From NCBI GenBank assembly GCA_019925795.1, contig CM034297.1, positions 46,894,683-46,958,682 on the forward strand: a stretch of DNA of 64,000 nucleotides. Direction: 5' to 3'. Origin of the DNA: Dendrobium chrysotoxum. Taxonomy: Eukaryota > Streptophyta > Magnoliopsida > Asparagales > Orchidaceae. Under the pieces are notes generated by a model. That model worked only from the letters and a program-made list of their open reading frames with translations, did not search any database and was not told the origin of the DNA. Of this stretch, positions 31,643 through 44,405 are shown piece after piece; position 1 is the stretch's first letter, and every line of letters starts with the position of its first letter. The translations under genes and the position numbers were made by a program.

Positions 31643-34600
31643 ATGGCGCATTCGTCGTCTTCCTCCCAGATCGATGAACCAGCTGAAATCACAACAACAG
31701 AAGGACAACAAATACCTGCGTCACTTAAATTTGTGATTTCAAATATCAGAACGATCGTTCCAACACAGCTCTCCAGCGAAAACTATCAGATATGGAAATC
31801 TCAAATCACCAAGCTACTCAAAGCGAATGGTTTCATGGCATTTCTTCTTCCCTCAGCAAATCCACAGGAGAAATTTGTGCAAACAACCGAAGGCAACACA
31901 ATCTTGAACCCACACTACACCAACTGGATTCTGATCGATCAGAATCTTGCTGCAGCAATATGCTCCACAATTTCATCATCGATCCTTCCGTATGTCATCA
32001 ACCTAGATTCTTGTTCTTCAATCTGGAACACGATCGAAAGGAGACTACAAGCCACAAACAGGTCGAAAGTAAGTTAGCTCAAAAACGAATTACACAACCT
32101 GATAATGAAAAATCATACGATGGCTCAATATCTGACTGAAGTGAAAACAATCGTTGATCAAATCAGTACAGCAGGCGCTACACTAGATACAAAAGACATC
32201 ATCATGTACACTCTCAATGGTCTTCCCCTACATACCAGGCGTTTAAGACGTCGATTCGGACCATGCCTCATCCGCTAAGCTTAGATGATCTGTATCCTCT
32301 TCTCCTAAGTGAAGAGATAAATCTCCAAACTGAATCTCTTAAATACATGTCCATTACAGATTCTGCGACAGCACTATACTCCTCCAGAGGCAGAGGACGA
32401 AGGGGACGCGAAAGGTTTAATCAGTCCAACTCAAGAACCCCATCAAAAAATCTCCCGATCTGTCAAATATGTAACAAGAAAGGTCACTCCGCCTCATCAT
32501 GCTGGCACAGACTGAATCTGAATTACACTCCTCAGCCACAACAAACAAACTCTAAAGCAATGGTAGCAGCCACTGAACAAATGAATCCAGACTGGTATTT
32601 GGACTCAGGTGCTTTATCCCACCTAACCAATTCGCTGGAGAATCTTAATTAACCACAATCATATAATGGATCAGACAATGTAGCAATCGGAGACGACAGA
32701 ACTATACCGATTGCTCACTCGGGATCTGACATTCTTCCCACACCTAACAGTAAGTTGTGGCTATCCCAAATCCTTCATATACCTCAAATTTCTCACAATC
32801 TACTATCTATATCTGCACTTACCAAAGATAATAACATCTCAATCTCATTCGATGCCAATGGATTCATTATCAAGGACTTGAAGACACACCAAGTTCTTCT
32901 CAAGGGACCAAGCTCTAATGGTCTCTATCCCCTATCCGCAACAAAACACTCAGCATTCACAGCAACTCATCAATCATCTCATCTCTGGCACAACCGTATT
33001 GAACATCCTCATCATCAAGTCCTCCGAACAATCGCCAACAATCACAAGCAACTACATATATCCACCTCACAAGCACTATGTCATGACTGTCTTGTATCCA
33101 AAAGTCATAAACTAGTTTTTCATATATCTGAGACTAGGAGCTCCCAACCACTTGAGTTACTACACACCGATGTATGGGGACCATCCCCGGTGACATCTCA
33201 TGAGGGGTTCAAATACTATGTAGTTTTCATTGATGATTTTTCCAAGTTTACGTGGCTTTTTCCTCTGACAAATAAATCTGAGGTTACACCAATTTTCTTC
33301 AAATTCAAACGCCTGATTGAAAATTAACTACAATTCAAAATTAAATGCCTACGGTTTGACGGAGGCAAAGAATATCTAAACTCACAAATGCATGCATTCC
33401 TCAACAATCATGGCATACAACATCAAACTTCTTGCCCATACACTCCGGAACAAAACGGGGTGGCTGAGAGAAAGCATCGCCATCTCATTGAAACGACAAG
33501 GACTTTGTTACATTTAGCACAGGTACCATACACTTTCTGGCCTGAGGCAGCTCTTACTGCATCCTACCTTATGAATAGACTACCATCCCGATCCACAAAC
33601 AACATCTCGCCAATGCAACATCTATACAACATTCCACCCAACTATTTTAATCTCAAAACATTCGGGTGCCTGTGCTTTCCATGGCTACCACCAACTCAAC
33701 GACATAAACTCAACCCCAAGTTCATCCCGTGTGTATTTCTAGTTTACTCATATGTCTCAAAAGGATACAAATGTCTTGATCTCAAATCTGAAAGAATCTA
33801 TGTTTTAAGACATGTGACATTTGATGAAAATCAATTTCCATTCAAATCCAATAAGCAAAACAGTGTTGAAACAACATCATTATCTTCCTCACCTCCAGGT
33901 CTTCTAATTCCCATAAATTAGCCTTCCATCACTCAACAAACCACAACCACCACTACCACAAATCCTGATCTACCTCTCTTCAACAACACAACATCATCTC
34001 TTCAATCAGCCGAACCAGCAGACATACCTCAATTACCTCATTCAAATGGTCCCATAGCCACACACCCAATGATTACCAGACTAAAAACGGGATCTCTCAA
34101 GCCCAGACAGATTCTGAATCTGTTACACACAAATGCCTCTGAAGATCAATTAAGCCAGTCTGATCCAATGTGCTATACGGAAGCAGTGAAATCTGCTATA
34201 TGGCGGAAGGCCATGGCTGAAGAGTTTTTAGCCTTGCAGCAACAGGGCACATGGAACTTAGTCCCACCTCCCACCAATGCACCTGTCCTAGGGTCTAAGT
34301 GGACATTTAAAACAAAAAGACACTCAAATGGAACAGTGGCACGATTCAAAGCGAGACTTGTAGCTCAAGGTAATCATCAGGAGTATGGCATCAACTATCT
34401 AAAAACATTTAGCCCAGTGGCTAAATTTCCAACCATCCGAGCACTAATCATAATAGCAACCTCTAAAAAGTGGCCCATACATCAACTTGATGTAGCAAAT
34501 GCGTTTCTACATGGTGATATCGAAGAAGAAATTTTTCATGAAACAGCCCAAAGGTTTCGAAGACATCAATCATCCAAATCATGTCTGCAGTCTACGCAAA

Positions 34601-35695
34601 GCTCTATATGGTCTAAAACAAGCACCAAGACAATGGTTCAAAATGTTTTCAGATCATCTCAAGACTCTTGGATTCCACAATGGAAAAGCTGATTCATCAC
34701 TATTCATCTTCAGACAAAACAATGTTGAATTATACATGGTTATATACGTGGATGACATCCTCTTAACTGGTAATGATCCTATCATCATCCCTAACATAAT
34801 TCAGCAACTAAGTCAGAAGTTTGCAATGAAGGATCTTGGCACAATTAATAACTTCCTTGGCATCCAGATTACAAAAGTCAGAGAATCATACTTTCTTTCC
34901 CAATCATCCTATGCCAAATCGATACTCCAAATAGCAGGCTTAAGCAATTGCAAAGCTCTGGCGAACCCAACTTCCACAAAATAGAATTCACATACAGAAC
35001 ATGATCCTGTACTATTGGATCCACACATGTACAGACGCATTACGGGGGCCTTACAATATCTGACTATCACCAGACCTGATATAGCATATGCAGTTAATGT
35101 GCTATGTCAGCATATGCATGATCTGGATGCTGAACATACACAACTACTAAAGAAACTGCTACGCTATCTCAATGGCACACATGATTATGGAATTCCGGTT
35201 GCAGCTGGACCACTTGAATTACATGCATACTCTGATGCGGATTGGGCAGGTGACAAACAAACCAGAAGATCTACCACCGGCTACTGTACGTTCTTAGGGA
35301 ACACAATTCTTTCATGGAATGTTAAGAAACAACATACTATTTCTCATTCGTTGACAGAAGCGGAGTATTGCGCATTAGCTGCGGCAACTGCAGAAATCAT
35401 ATGGCTACGGAAATTACTACAAGATTTCAACATACAACTGGAAAAACCGACTGCACTCAGATGTGATAACACATCCGCCATTGCATTGACAAACAACCCT
35501 GTATTCCACTCAAGAACAAAACACATTGATATCGATCAACACTTCATAAGAGATCATATTCAATTCGGGCATATTCAAGTAACTCCAGTTACCACTCATG
35601 ATCAACTCGCCGACATTCTCACCAAACCATTGACTACAGCAAGATTTCAAGATCTGCGGAACAAGCTAATGATACATCCCGGATCGTTAGCTTGA
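31643..35695 (+). pseudogene. Copia Gag-Pol polyprotein, frame-broken
   Basis: Domains in order: gag (31643-32240; SSENYQIWKSQITKLL); CCHC zinc knuckle (32461-32505; CQICNKKGHSASSCWH); aspartic protease with DSG (about 32602); integrase (HTDVWGP at ~33169, RFDGGKEY ~33355, PEQNGVAERKH ~33450: the D, D, E triad); reverse transcriptase with YVDDILLTG (~34745); and RNase H (SDADWAG ~35230, LADILTKPL ~35610). It would copy element RNA to DNA and integrate it. Breaks: a stop after 32077, a frame change between there and 32263, stops at 32650, 33327 and 33921, a frame change near 34500-34560, and a stop at 34982. No complete product is possible, although individual domains are well kept. Confidence 0.92.
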
Positions 35696-35704
35696 GGGGG
35701 GGAG
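35694..35704 (+). other. Copia polypurine tract
   Basis: GAGGGGGGGAG directly before the 3' LTR. Confidence 0.85.
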
Positions 35705-35910
35705 TAATAGCCATAACAGAAATAACGTTCCTTCATTCACTGACCACTCACAGAAGGACAAGCGGCATCTTTGACAGCTCATCTAATTCATCTCTAGAAT
35801 GTTCTGTTACACTCTATATATATCTCATACACTATATCTTGTAATAGACATATACTATTGAATACAAGAAAGATCAGCTCACTTCTTGAAACCTCTGTCG
35901 AAGTTCTTTA
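35705..35910 (+). repeat. 3' LTR of copia element
   Basis: 206 bp, aligned end to end with 31415-31621; followed by the GAATC duplication. Confidence 0.9.
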
Positions 35911-35915
35911 GAATC

Positions 35916-36864
35916 TGTATTGGCTTGCGGTCACAAATACCTGCACAGACAAGGATGTCAAGTGTATACTGTTAACTAAGGTGGATACCTTAAGGTGTCT
36001 GTTGTTCCTAAAGAGCAAGGAAATGCGACATAGTTCCTATAGAATATACTAACTCCCCAATCTTCTTACATTTCAACCATATTAATGGAATTAATTTACA
36101 TAAAAAATGACGGATCACCATCTCATTATATTCAAAATTAGTATTATCAATGGTGACAATATATAATAATTAGCACGTTAATCCAGCACATAAATATAAG
36201 TGAAGAAGTCATAATGACATCTCATCAATTATTTTTTTTTTCTGTTTGGTAATGTAACAATACTCTAATGATTTATGATTTAGGGTGATAAATAATTAAA
36301 AAATAATAATAATAAATAGTGTGATGTGAATGACAATATTAACATTGAGAAGTTATTATATTAAAGGCAATAAAAATAGAAATGTATAGAAGATAATATA
36401 ACTAAAATAATAATGATAATAGACTAAATAAATAAATAAAATACAAAAAATCATAATAGTTATCAATCATCATTCATAACATTGCATATTTACATGCAAT
36501 ACCAATATATTAAATGATTATGTTTATCAGATAAGATTAAAATCATATATAATAATGTTATTATCTATCAAATATTGCTAAGTAATAAGATAACTTTAAA
36601 AAGCAAAAATTTTTTATTTAATTCCAAAATGCTCCTATTATTTCTAAAGTAGCAATATTATCTATATAATTTATGAAAGCCTGAGATTTTATTTGTTTCA
36701 CTTTTTTTTTTGTTGGGATATTTAGGTCAATTAAGACAAACTCACACACAAAACACATACAAAGACTCGAACCTAAAATCTCTTAGTTGATAGCCCAAGC
36801 TTTCAACCAATAGGCCAAGATGAGCTGTGTTTGTTTCACTTTTCCACATTAATAATTGAAAAAT

Positions 36865-36867
<3 letters not shown>
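35916..36867. other. AT-rich, no gene recognised
   Basis: Flank of the copia insertion. A phrase at 36083-36110 (ATATTAATGGAATTAA ... AAAAATGACGG) resembles 39362-39400. No coding support. Confidence 0.4.

Positions 36868-36947
<80 letters not shown>
36868..36947 (+). repeat. (AT)n microsatellite
   Basis: About 39 uninterrupted AT units. The Ile-Tyr peptide read through it is an artefact. Confidence 0.97.
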
Positions 36948-36949
<2 letters not shown>

Positions 36950-36984
36950 GAGCTTAAAAAGTAGGCAAGAAGGAGACTATTCTG

Positions 36985-37105
36985 AGGCTTCGTGTGTGAT
37001 AGTTTTCTTACTGTTTTCTAAAGCATTTTTTTAGTTTGAAATAAAAAATTTTGTCCTAAAAATTTTCTTTAAAAAATAGTAAGAAAGCTGTCTCAAATGA
37101 AGCCT
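36985..37105. mobile_element. Palindromic MITE, family A, copy 3
   Basis: AGGCTTCGTGTGTGATAG at the left and TGTCTCAAATGAAGCCT at the right, with the family's TTTCTTACTG / AGTAAGAAAGCTG inner arms. Confidence 0.7.
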
Positions 37106-37256
37106 TTGTATAAGAAAAAAAGATTTACATAAATACCAAACAATTCTTAGTTATTTATGAATCTAGCATATTTACTAATTATAAAACATCTAACTATTTA
37201 AATTACATTAAAAATATTACAAATATTAATTTTTTAAAATAAAATACATATTTTTA

Positions 37257-37945
37257 TAGGGGTGTCAATATTGGACGCGACCTGAAAACATGACACAGAA
37301 TTTTCGGGTTCGGGTCAACCCAAACCCGAACCGGGTCGGGTTAGGGTTAGAGATTTTGACCCGTTTGGGAAAATGGGCCGAGTTCGGATTGACCCGAAAA
37401 CCCGAAATCAACCCAGTTTGACCCGGACATTCCGTTTCCCGCTCTTTGTCTGTCCCGTCGCGTCCATCCAGCAGTCGTGTCAAGCAGTCGCGTTAGCATC
37501 AGCCATCGCGTCCATCCAGCCGTCCGCGTCTAGTCAGGTCCGCTCAGGCAGTTGGGTCAAGCAGACAAGCAGTTGGGTCCAGACCGTCCAGTGTCTCGGC
37601 GTCTCACTCCCAATCTCCCACGCACCACGAGTCCGCGACACCAGTCTGCTCATAGGGTCGCCGGTCCTCCGCCGTCACCGCCGTCACCACCTTAGTTGTT
37701 TGCCGGACGGTAAACGTTCCCGTCCAGTCGGTTCTGGACCGCCGTCACTAACTTCACGCGCTCTTCAGCCAAACCCTATAAATTCGTGTCCGGTCAGGTT
37801 GACCTGAACCAAAAGCAGGTTGGGTTTGAGTCCCAAAAATCGACCCATTTACAAAAATGGGTTGGGTTGACCCGAACCCAAATAGTGCCGGGTTAGTTTC
37901 GGGTTTGACCCGAACACGACCCATGACCCGAAATTGACACCCCTA
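37257..37945. mobile_element. Non-autonomous hAT element with perfect 8-bp target duplication
   Basis: 689 bp. The terminal inverted repeat TAGGGGTGTCAAT is perfect over 13 bases at both ends. TATTTTTA flanks it on both sides (37249-37256 and 37946-37953). Subterminal clusters of CCCGAACCC/GGGTCGGGTT occur at both ends, as in the 4.5-kb hAT relic. The interior (37430-37780) is GC-rich with CGTCCATCCAGC repeats and an open frame that is not recognised as a protein. The intact termini suggest a more recent move than 21818-22429. Confidence 0.92.
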
Positions 37946-37953
37946 TATTTTTA

Positions 37954-38860
37954 TCAATATATTTTGATGTCATTAAGATATTAAAGTATTATATAAGTAA
38001 ATATCAAAATTTAGATGTTAGATATATAACATATAAAAATTATATGATATCCCTGTAAATCTCTCAAAATAACGTACATCATATATTAAACGATAAACTT
38101 CACGTGTGAAACAAGCCAATCAAGAAATAAGATAACATATATATGTAGGACAAGACTTGGACAAAAAAAATATATTCTTAATGGTGCCATCCTTCACTTA
38201 AGATTGTGATTGAATAAATTTTAATGAAACTATAATTCTAATAAAATTTTAAATGCACCAAGTTCTTTGAACGTTCTTGCGTACATATCTTCGTGTAACT
38301 TATTATTTGATTTTATGATAACAAATCTTATGTGGTATGTTCTAATATGTTTACTAAGCATTGTAATGTGCGTTAAATCAAGATAATTTAGATTTTGTTT
38401 AGGATAACTTTCTTATTGCTTCTTAAAGCAACTTTGTAGTATAAAAATTTTATTATGCAGTCCCAAACGAAGCCTTAGCTTAACATATGAGTACAAGTTT
38501 CATAAAGTACTCATTCATATACATATTCAAGTGATCATGAGATTATCTTTAGATAATTCAAGAGAGTTGCAGTGTAGCTAAGGTTAGTGTGATTGAGGTT
38601 CCTAAGGCATAAATTGCATGCTTTAGCTCTGATTGTTCTTTTATTTTCATCCTTATAATTTTTTTTTTATTAAAGTGTCCTATCTTTTGTTAAGTTTATC
38701 AATATATCTATTCCTAAAAAAATGAATAAAAACTTATATTGATTTTTTTCTTTCTCCAAATTTCTTCAAATCTATTTTGTCTTAACTTATTACAAAATTA
38801 AAATTCATTATCATTTAAAACAAACCATCACTCAAAAATTTAAATGAGAAAATCATTAAG
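37954..38860. other. AT-rich, with a partial family-A MITE
   Basis: No gene seen. 38391-38475 is a shortened family-A MITE (GTTTAGGATAACTTTCTTATTGCTTC ... TCCCAAACGAAGCCTTA). Confidence 0.5.
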
Positions 38861-39062
38861 GGTCTGTTTGCGTCAGCTTTCATGCTGCTTTGTTTTTCAA
38901 ACAATCACAATTTCGTTTTTCTACTGTTTTCTTATTGCTTTCTCATTATTTTTTAAAAATTTATGTGATTGAAAGCTGCTTTTTACGACCAGAATAGCTA
39001 AGTTGTTTTTCCCACAACAACTTCACAACCAATTTTATTAAAAGCTATAGTCATCCCAAACA
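38861..39062. mobile_element. MITE family B, copy 2
   Basis: About 200 bp: GGGTCTGTTTGCGTCAGC at the left, CATCCCAAACATA at the right, interior shared with 31186-31372 in the opposite orientation. Confidence 0.55.
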
Positions 39063-40700
39063 TACTTGAAACTTATTTATTTATTTATTAATGAATTAAA
39101 TAGCTGAAAAATTGTCTACATAATAGAAATATTTTGGACGTCATACAATATCTAAAGAATTGACCTTTGCCATGCAGAGATTTCTGGTGGGATTTGCGCT
39201 CAGAAAATGCTGCCGAGTACGACAAATTATAAGGTTAGATGAAGAGGAAAAACATAAGTAAATTAGACAAATAATGTAAGCCCTAATGACTAACTTGTTT
39301 TTTTTGGAAAAATGAATATTATTTAATAACATTATAATTCATCAACGTTATCATTTATACACATATTAATGGAATTAAACTATGTAAAAAACGACAGGTA
39401 GCCTACTCATCATAGAATATCACATCGGTTGATTAATGTAATGAAGGTGAAGTGAAAGGTCAAATTAATATATAATTTTTTTATTTAAATTATTTCATTT
39501 TTTGTAAGATTTGTAAGGAAATTGTAATTTATTTTATAGGTAATAATTAAAAAAATGTTTTAACAATTATTAGAGCATTACATAGAGATATTTCTTAAGA
39601 AATTATTATTTTTGTTGTAATTTTGACTCATGAAAATCTAAATTTGATCTTTGATAATCTATGATTAATCTAATTAATATGAAATTTTTAAGTACACACA
39701 CATAAGCTTTTAAAAATTATGTGCAGGGTGTTCAATCATGGACAAGGTTGGAATCAGCCTTTGCTTTGAAGGTGGACAAAATATGATTGGAACATGTATA
39801 ACTTTAGGGGTGAAATATAAAAAAAAATTCTTAGAATTTTGGCAAATGTAATTTGTGAAAATCCTATATTAGGTGCAACCAATTATTATAATTCTAATTT
39901 TTTCAAATGGCAATGATGACCAAGTAAAGAAAAATTTAACTTGTTTTTATTTGCAAATAAACAAAAAAAAAATCTATTTAAATTTAATATTATTGAATTT
40001 TATGAATGAAAATATTTTATGTTAGGATGAACTTAAAATTTGACACATAATAATTACATGACACACACACACAATATATATATATATATATCCAATTTTT
40101 TAGAGAAATGGAAATTTAATAAAAAAAGATGTTTTGAAATATATAATAAAATAATTATATATAATGAGTAGAATAAATATTTTATAAAATATAAAACAAA
40201 ATTACTATATGATAAATTGTTAAGCTCATTCTAATAAAAATTTGTCTAAGATATTCTGATTCAATTATTTTCTTCTATGAATTTAAAATTTTAATGAGAG
40301 GATTAATATTGGAAGAGAAGAAAGAGAGTGGAAGCTAAATGGGTGAAATTGCTGTACATATCAGCGACTTCTTCCTTCTTGCTTTCCAGTTATTGGTTTC
40401 CATTTGGAAAGGCCAGCCAAGCTCTGCAAAAAGTTTATTAAATTATACTAAAAACAAAATAGCTGAAAAGGACAGGAAGAAGAGCTTATTTTCTAATTTT
40501 GACCTCTCCTGATTTGCTTCTAATGCTGTCAAATGTCAATATAGCTTTAAACCTGATTAAATTTCATAATGAAATACTAATCATCTAATCAGAACCAAAG
40601 ATAGGAAATAACTCTTCATCTTCCTCATTACAAATGGTGGGATGGATCACCTGAATTTTGATGGCTTCTATGGGGTTGGATTTAGTCTTGTCAGCATTGA
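39063..40700. other. AT-rich, no gene recognised
   Basis: Contains 39155-39270, similar to 29935-30050, and an AC/AT microsatellite at 40061-40091. No coding support. Confidence 0.4.
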
Positions 40701-40982
40701 AGTTGAATTGTTCTAATGGAGAGAGGAAATAATATCCAATGTCACAGCTTGATATTGCTGAAAGTGTAATGTGAGTAAAATAGTTATATGTAAGATAATT
40801 CTATTATATTTTATTTGAAGTAAAATCAATGAAGTAGCTTCTGTGTTTCTTTTTTTCTTCATAAATTTTAGTGAGGAATATTTTATGTGCTGAAAAATAA
40901 CAAGAAAAAAAGGCAAGCATTTGTATTTTTTTTTTAATTTTAATGAGGCAAACAAAGAGATACAAGTGAGGCCAGCTAAGAG

Positions 40983-41455
40983 TAGGGGTGTAAATGAGTC
41001 GAGCAGTCACATTATCGAGCTCGGCTCGTCAGTCAGAAGACGAGCTTAAGCTCGACTCATCACAGTGCAGGTCGGCTTGTCGAGCGGCTTGAGCTCGATT
41101 TGTCCGATTTTCCTGCTTTGTATTTCGAATTCCCGCTTCGTCTCATCGAGCACACGAGGCATGAGGTTAGCTCACGCACGCCACCTCGGCCCGAGGTCAG
41201 CAGTCCGCTCATTTCGAGCTCACGCACACAGCCTCGGTCTGCCTCCATCTCGTTCGGTCCCGGTCTGCTTAATTGAATTGGCTAAACGAGCTCGCGAGTC
41301 GAGTCTGGCTGTGCTTCAACTCAACCTCACATAATATACGAGCTCGATTGTAAGCTTGAACTCGACTCGTGAGCTCGATAAGCTTGGCTCGCGTGCCCAT
41401 AAACGAGTCATGCTCGAGCCGGCTCATTAGTCAGCTGGGCTCACTTACACCCCTA
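40983..41455. mobile_element. Non-autonomous hAT element rich in GAGCTCG words
   Basis: 473 bp. Ends TAGGGGTGTAAATGAG and CTCACTTACACCCCTA are inverted repeats. Flanks GCTAAGAG / GTTGAGAG match at 6 of 8. Subterminal runs of GAGCTCGGCTCG and CTCGAGC distinguish it from the CCCGAACCC group. No transposase. Confidence 0.8.
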
Positions 41456-41459
41456 GTTG

Positions 41460-41845
41460 AGAGTAGAAAAAGGAAGAATAGTACGTACAAAATATTTGGT
41501 AGTAAATGCATGGTGTCAATCTCCTCCCAATCAAGATAAACACACAAAATAAAGAAGAAATGTGAATAGTTGGGCAGCAAAAACAATATGGTAATGTGGC
41601 AATAATAGTTGTTCAATGCAGAAGATAATCGAGGAGAAGAGCCCTCTATATTGCAACAGTCTTGAATCTCTTTTTTTGAATTGATTGGTATTAAATGAGA
41701 CATTTTTTCCTTGTTATGCAACTAATATGTGAGGCATTAATATTAATGCCATCCATTATTAATGCCATCCATTATTAATATCATCCAACAATCCTTCCAA
41801 ACAAGGAAGGGGTGTTTTCATATTATCCGAAAATTCACACTCCCC
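41460..41845 (-). repeat. Copia 3' LTR fragment
   Basis: On the minus strand it starts TGTGAATTTTCGG immediately after a GAGGGGGAG polypurine tract (41846-41855). It contains a GGATGGCATTAATAAT tandem and no coding signal. The inner end is unclear because the hAT element at 40983-41455 sits beside or inside it. The 96-codon open frame in it is judged non-coding. Confidence 0.55.
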
Positions 41846-42110
41846 CTCAAGTTAGGAATAAATATTGATTATTCCTAACTTGAAAATGAGGATCTCAAAT
41901 TGAATTTGATTTAGAGCTTTAGTGAGGGTATTTTTTTTGTTTGAGAATTTATTGAAGTGTAGATAACTTTGATAATATCTTGTTCAATTTTTTTTTATGA
42001 AGTGCCTATTGATCTCGATATGATTAGTCATAGCATGGTAGATAAGATGTATTTTCTATGATTGCTCTCACTACGTTAACTTGCCCACTCTCTATCATTT
42101 TTTAGCTAAA
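41846..42110 (-). pseudogene. Copia RNase H C-terminus relic
   Basis: The minus strand reads, with stops and frame changes, a worn RNase H end: YLPCYD then SYRDQ at the HDRTKHIEID position, IIKVIYT, then LTKALNQIQFEIL and KLGIINIY, followed by the polypurine tract. This is the usual last part of a copia polyprotein. No upstream domain remains. Confidence 0.65.
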
Positions 42111-42119
42111 TTTTATATA

Positions 42120-42960
42120 TGAGTACTTAATTTTTATACACATCAATATGTCAACTTGTAATAGAAATAGCTATCAAGATCAAATTTTACAACAAAGCCT
42201 TACGTATTTTGATTAGAGAAAATACAAAAACTTTTCCTTAAACACCAACAAACCTATAACAAATTCCAAAAAAGGTTTGAGATGTTAGAACAGAAGGCTA
42301 TAGCACCACCTCCACTAGAATATATACAGCTTTGAACACCAAACTATGGAAGGAGGAGGTCATCTCATTAACCCATTCCTCTTCCTCCCCTACTCCTCCT
42401 TTGATGACCCACTTGGTGGCTGTTATACTCTCAAAATCCTTGCACAAAATTTTTGGATTGTATTGATATTTCAAACATACATACATAAGTATTTAATTAT
42501 AGTGGCTTACATAAGATTTATAATAATGAAAACTTTAAAGAGTTCTTATAGCATAATAAATATAATAATATATGAACTTAAGATGATTTAAATAGTAGAA
42601 TAAGAAGCTCATAAGTTTTTATTTATCTTCGATGGTTTTTATATATTTGTAGATTAATCTAAAAGTCATATAAAAAAACTTTTAGTGAGTTATTAAACTT
42701 TACTAGGGCTTACATGTCATTATATTAAAATAATTAAATATAAAAATATATGTTGACCATTATTACTTATATTCATATGTAATCACTTATTCTTATATAA
42801 AATTATATACAAATTTCATAGGGCAAATTTATCAAAATATCAAGATTGAGTACAAAACCCAATTTGATCAAAATGAATAGTAAGCTATAGATTGTTAGGA
42901 CCTAATATGAATAGTAAGCTATAGATTGTTAGGACCTTATATAAGACTTATATGGAACTA
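42120..42960. other. AT-rich spacer with a 34-bp tandem duplication
   Basis: 42873-42938 holds two identical 34-bp copies of ATGAATAGTAAGCTATAGAT plus the following bases. Otherwise no supported feature. Confidence 0.6.
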
Positions 42961-42963
42961 AAG

Positions 42964-44311
42964 TGTCACAATCCAACCCAACCCAACTATGATAGGTCAT
43001 ATCATGTTAAGTTGTGACAGACAAATCCCAAGATTTAGTTTTGAAATTATTTCAAATTTTCTGTCAATATTCATTTGAAATAAACTAGATATTACAAAGC
43101 TACTAAAACATCCAAATACTGAAAATAAACTCATCCACAAGATTTCTTTCATTTCATCAAAATATATATCTACACTACAGTACATGGCTACATGCAGAAC
43201 CTACAGAACTGAATAATAAACTAGCCATGACTGTAGAAAAATCAAAAGAGAAATACCTATCAATCAGATCTGATCATGAACTGTTAATCCACAATCTCCT
43301 TCCCTTTCTCAGATCCTAAAAATCGGAAGTAAAATCACAGTGAGCTACAATAGCTCAGCAGGCCATACAAACCAATCTAAATTTTTAAATATTTTTTTAA
43401 CAAATATTTTGTTGAATATTTAAAAGCATTTAAATGAAATTTAAATAAATCACTATATTGAGAAATGTAATAAATGCATAGTAATTATTCCATGATTTAA
43501 ATAGCAATACTGAACAGATAAACAAATTGAAACTCATATCATAGAGCAGTTCATATCACATTTTCCAGACCTAAATAGAATCTTAAGAGATTCTAGCCTC
43601 TTTTGACTCCCTTTTTTTGCTTATAGCACCATAATATATTATATATCCCAATCTCAGAATAGAATCTAAAAGGATTTTTGCCCCTTATAACTCTCAACAA
43701 TTTTCTAACACAGATAAAATCTTAGAGGATTCTGACCTCTTATAACACCCATCATATATAATTTAATCACATATGTCAGTTAAAGAATAATTGAGCATGT
43801 GTCAGAATTATATAGTATTGTATAACGGTAAACAACAGAAAACCTTACTAGAAAAAAAATACACAATTCAGAAAAATAATCAAATTATCATGGATTGAAT
43901 AAAATAATATTTTAAGACTTTTATTGTACTACAATACTATTTTTTAACATCCGGATAATTTTTTATTCAATAAAAACCTCACAAGTTTCAAAACCTCCAT
44001 TGTAAAATTTTAAAAAATATTTAAAATATGCATAATCGTAATCTCTATAACATATAAAAGAAAGTCTTACTAATGTAAAGTTATCCGTATTTTTTGCTAA
44101 TTGAAACAGAAATTTGATCGAAAAATTAGATAAAAACTTCATATTTTTGAAAATTAAGATAGACGTAAGGTGTCTTATGTCGATCCGAACAACTTTTTGA
44201 ATTGGGCTGATGGCTAAAAATGACTCGAAGCGGCTAAAAATCCTCTTCTTGCTACTTTTTCCAATTGGGTCAGAATAGGTCAATTCAGATGCTAAACTTG
44301 CAAGTGTCACA
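42964..44311 (-). repeat. 3' LTR of chromovirus
   Basis: 1348 bp on the minus strand from TGTGACACTT to ATTGTGACA, preceded by the purine tract GAGGAGGGGAGAGT. Aligns with 49060-50215. Confidence 0.75.
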
Positions 44312-44405
44312 ACTCTCCCCTCCTCAAAAAAATATCATCCTTGACATTTAACACTCATATCACAAAAATAAATTAGAATACAGTTGTCACATCTTAGACT
44401 TTTTT

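Larger units (their letters stand above)
31415..35910 (+). mobile_element. Complete but inactive copia element with TA...TA LTRs
   Basis: 4496 bp with LTRs of 207 and 206 bp, GAATC target duplications, an initiator-Met primer site (31622-31632) and a G-rich polypurine tract (35694-35704). The LTRs start TAATAGCC and end TTCTTTA, so they lack the usual TG...CA. They differ by 9 substitutions and one indel by eye (~4%), so this copy is older than the gag-only gypsy element. The polyprotein order gag-protease-integrase-RT-RNase H is that of Ty1/copia. Gag and RT wording suggests the Ale/Retrofit lineage. Confidence 0.9.

Noticed and set aside
36831..37034. Open frame with a long Ile-Tyr run
   Set aside because: Translation of an (AT)n microsatellite.
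41065..41334. 89-codon frame within the 473-bp hAT-like element
   Set aside because: No transposase motifs; the GC-rich GAGCTCG-word composition accounts for the open frame.
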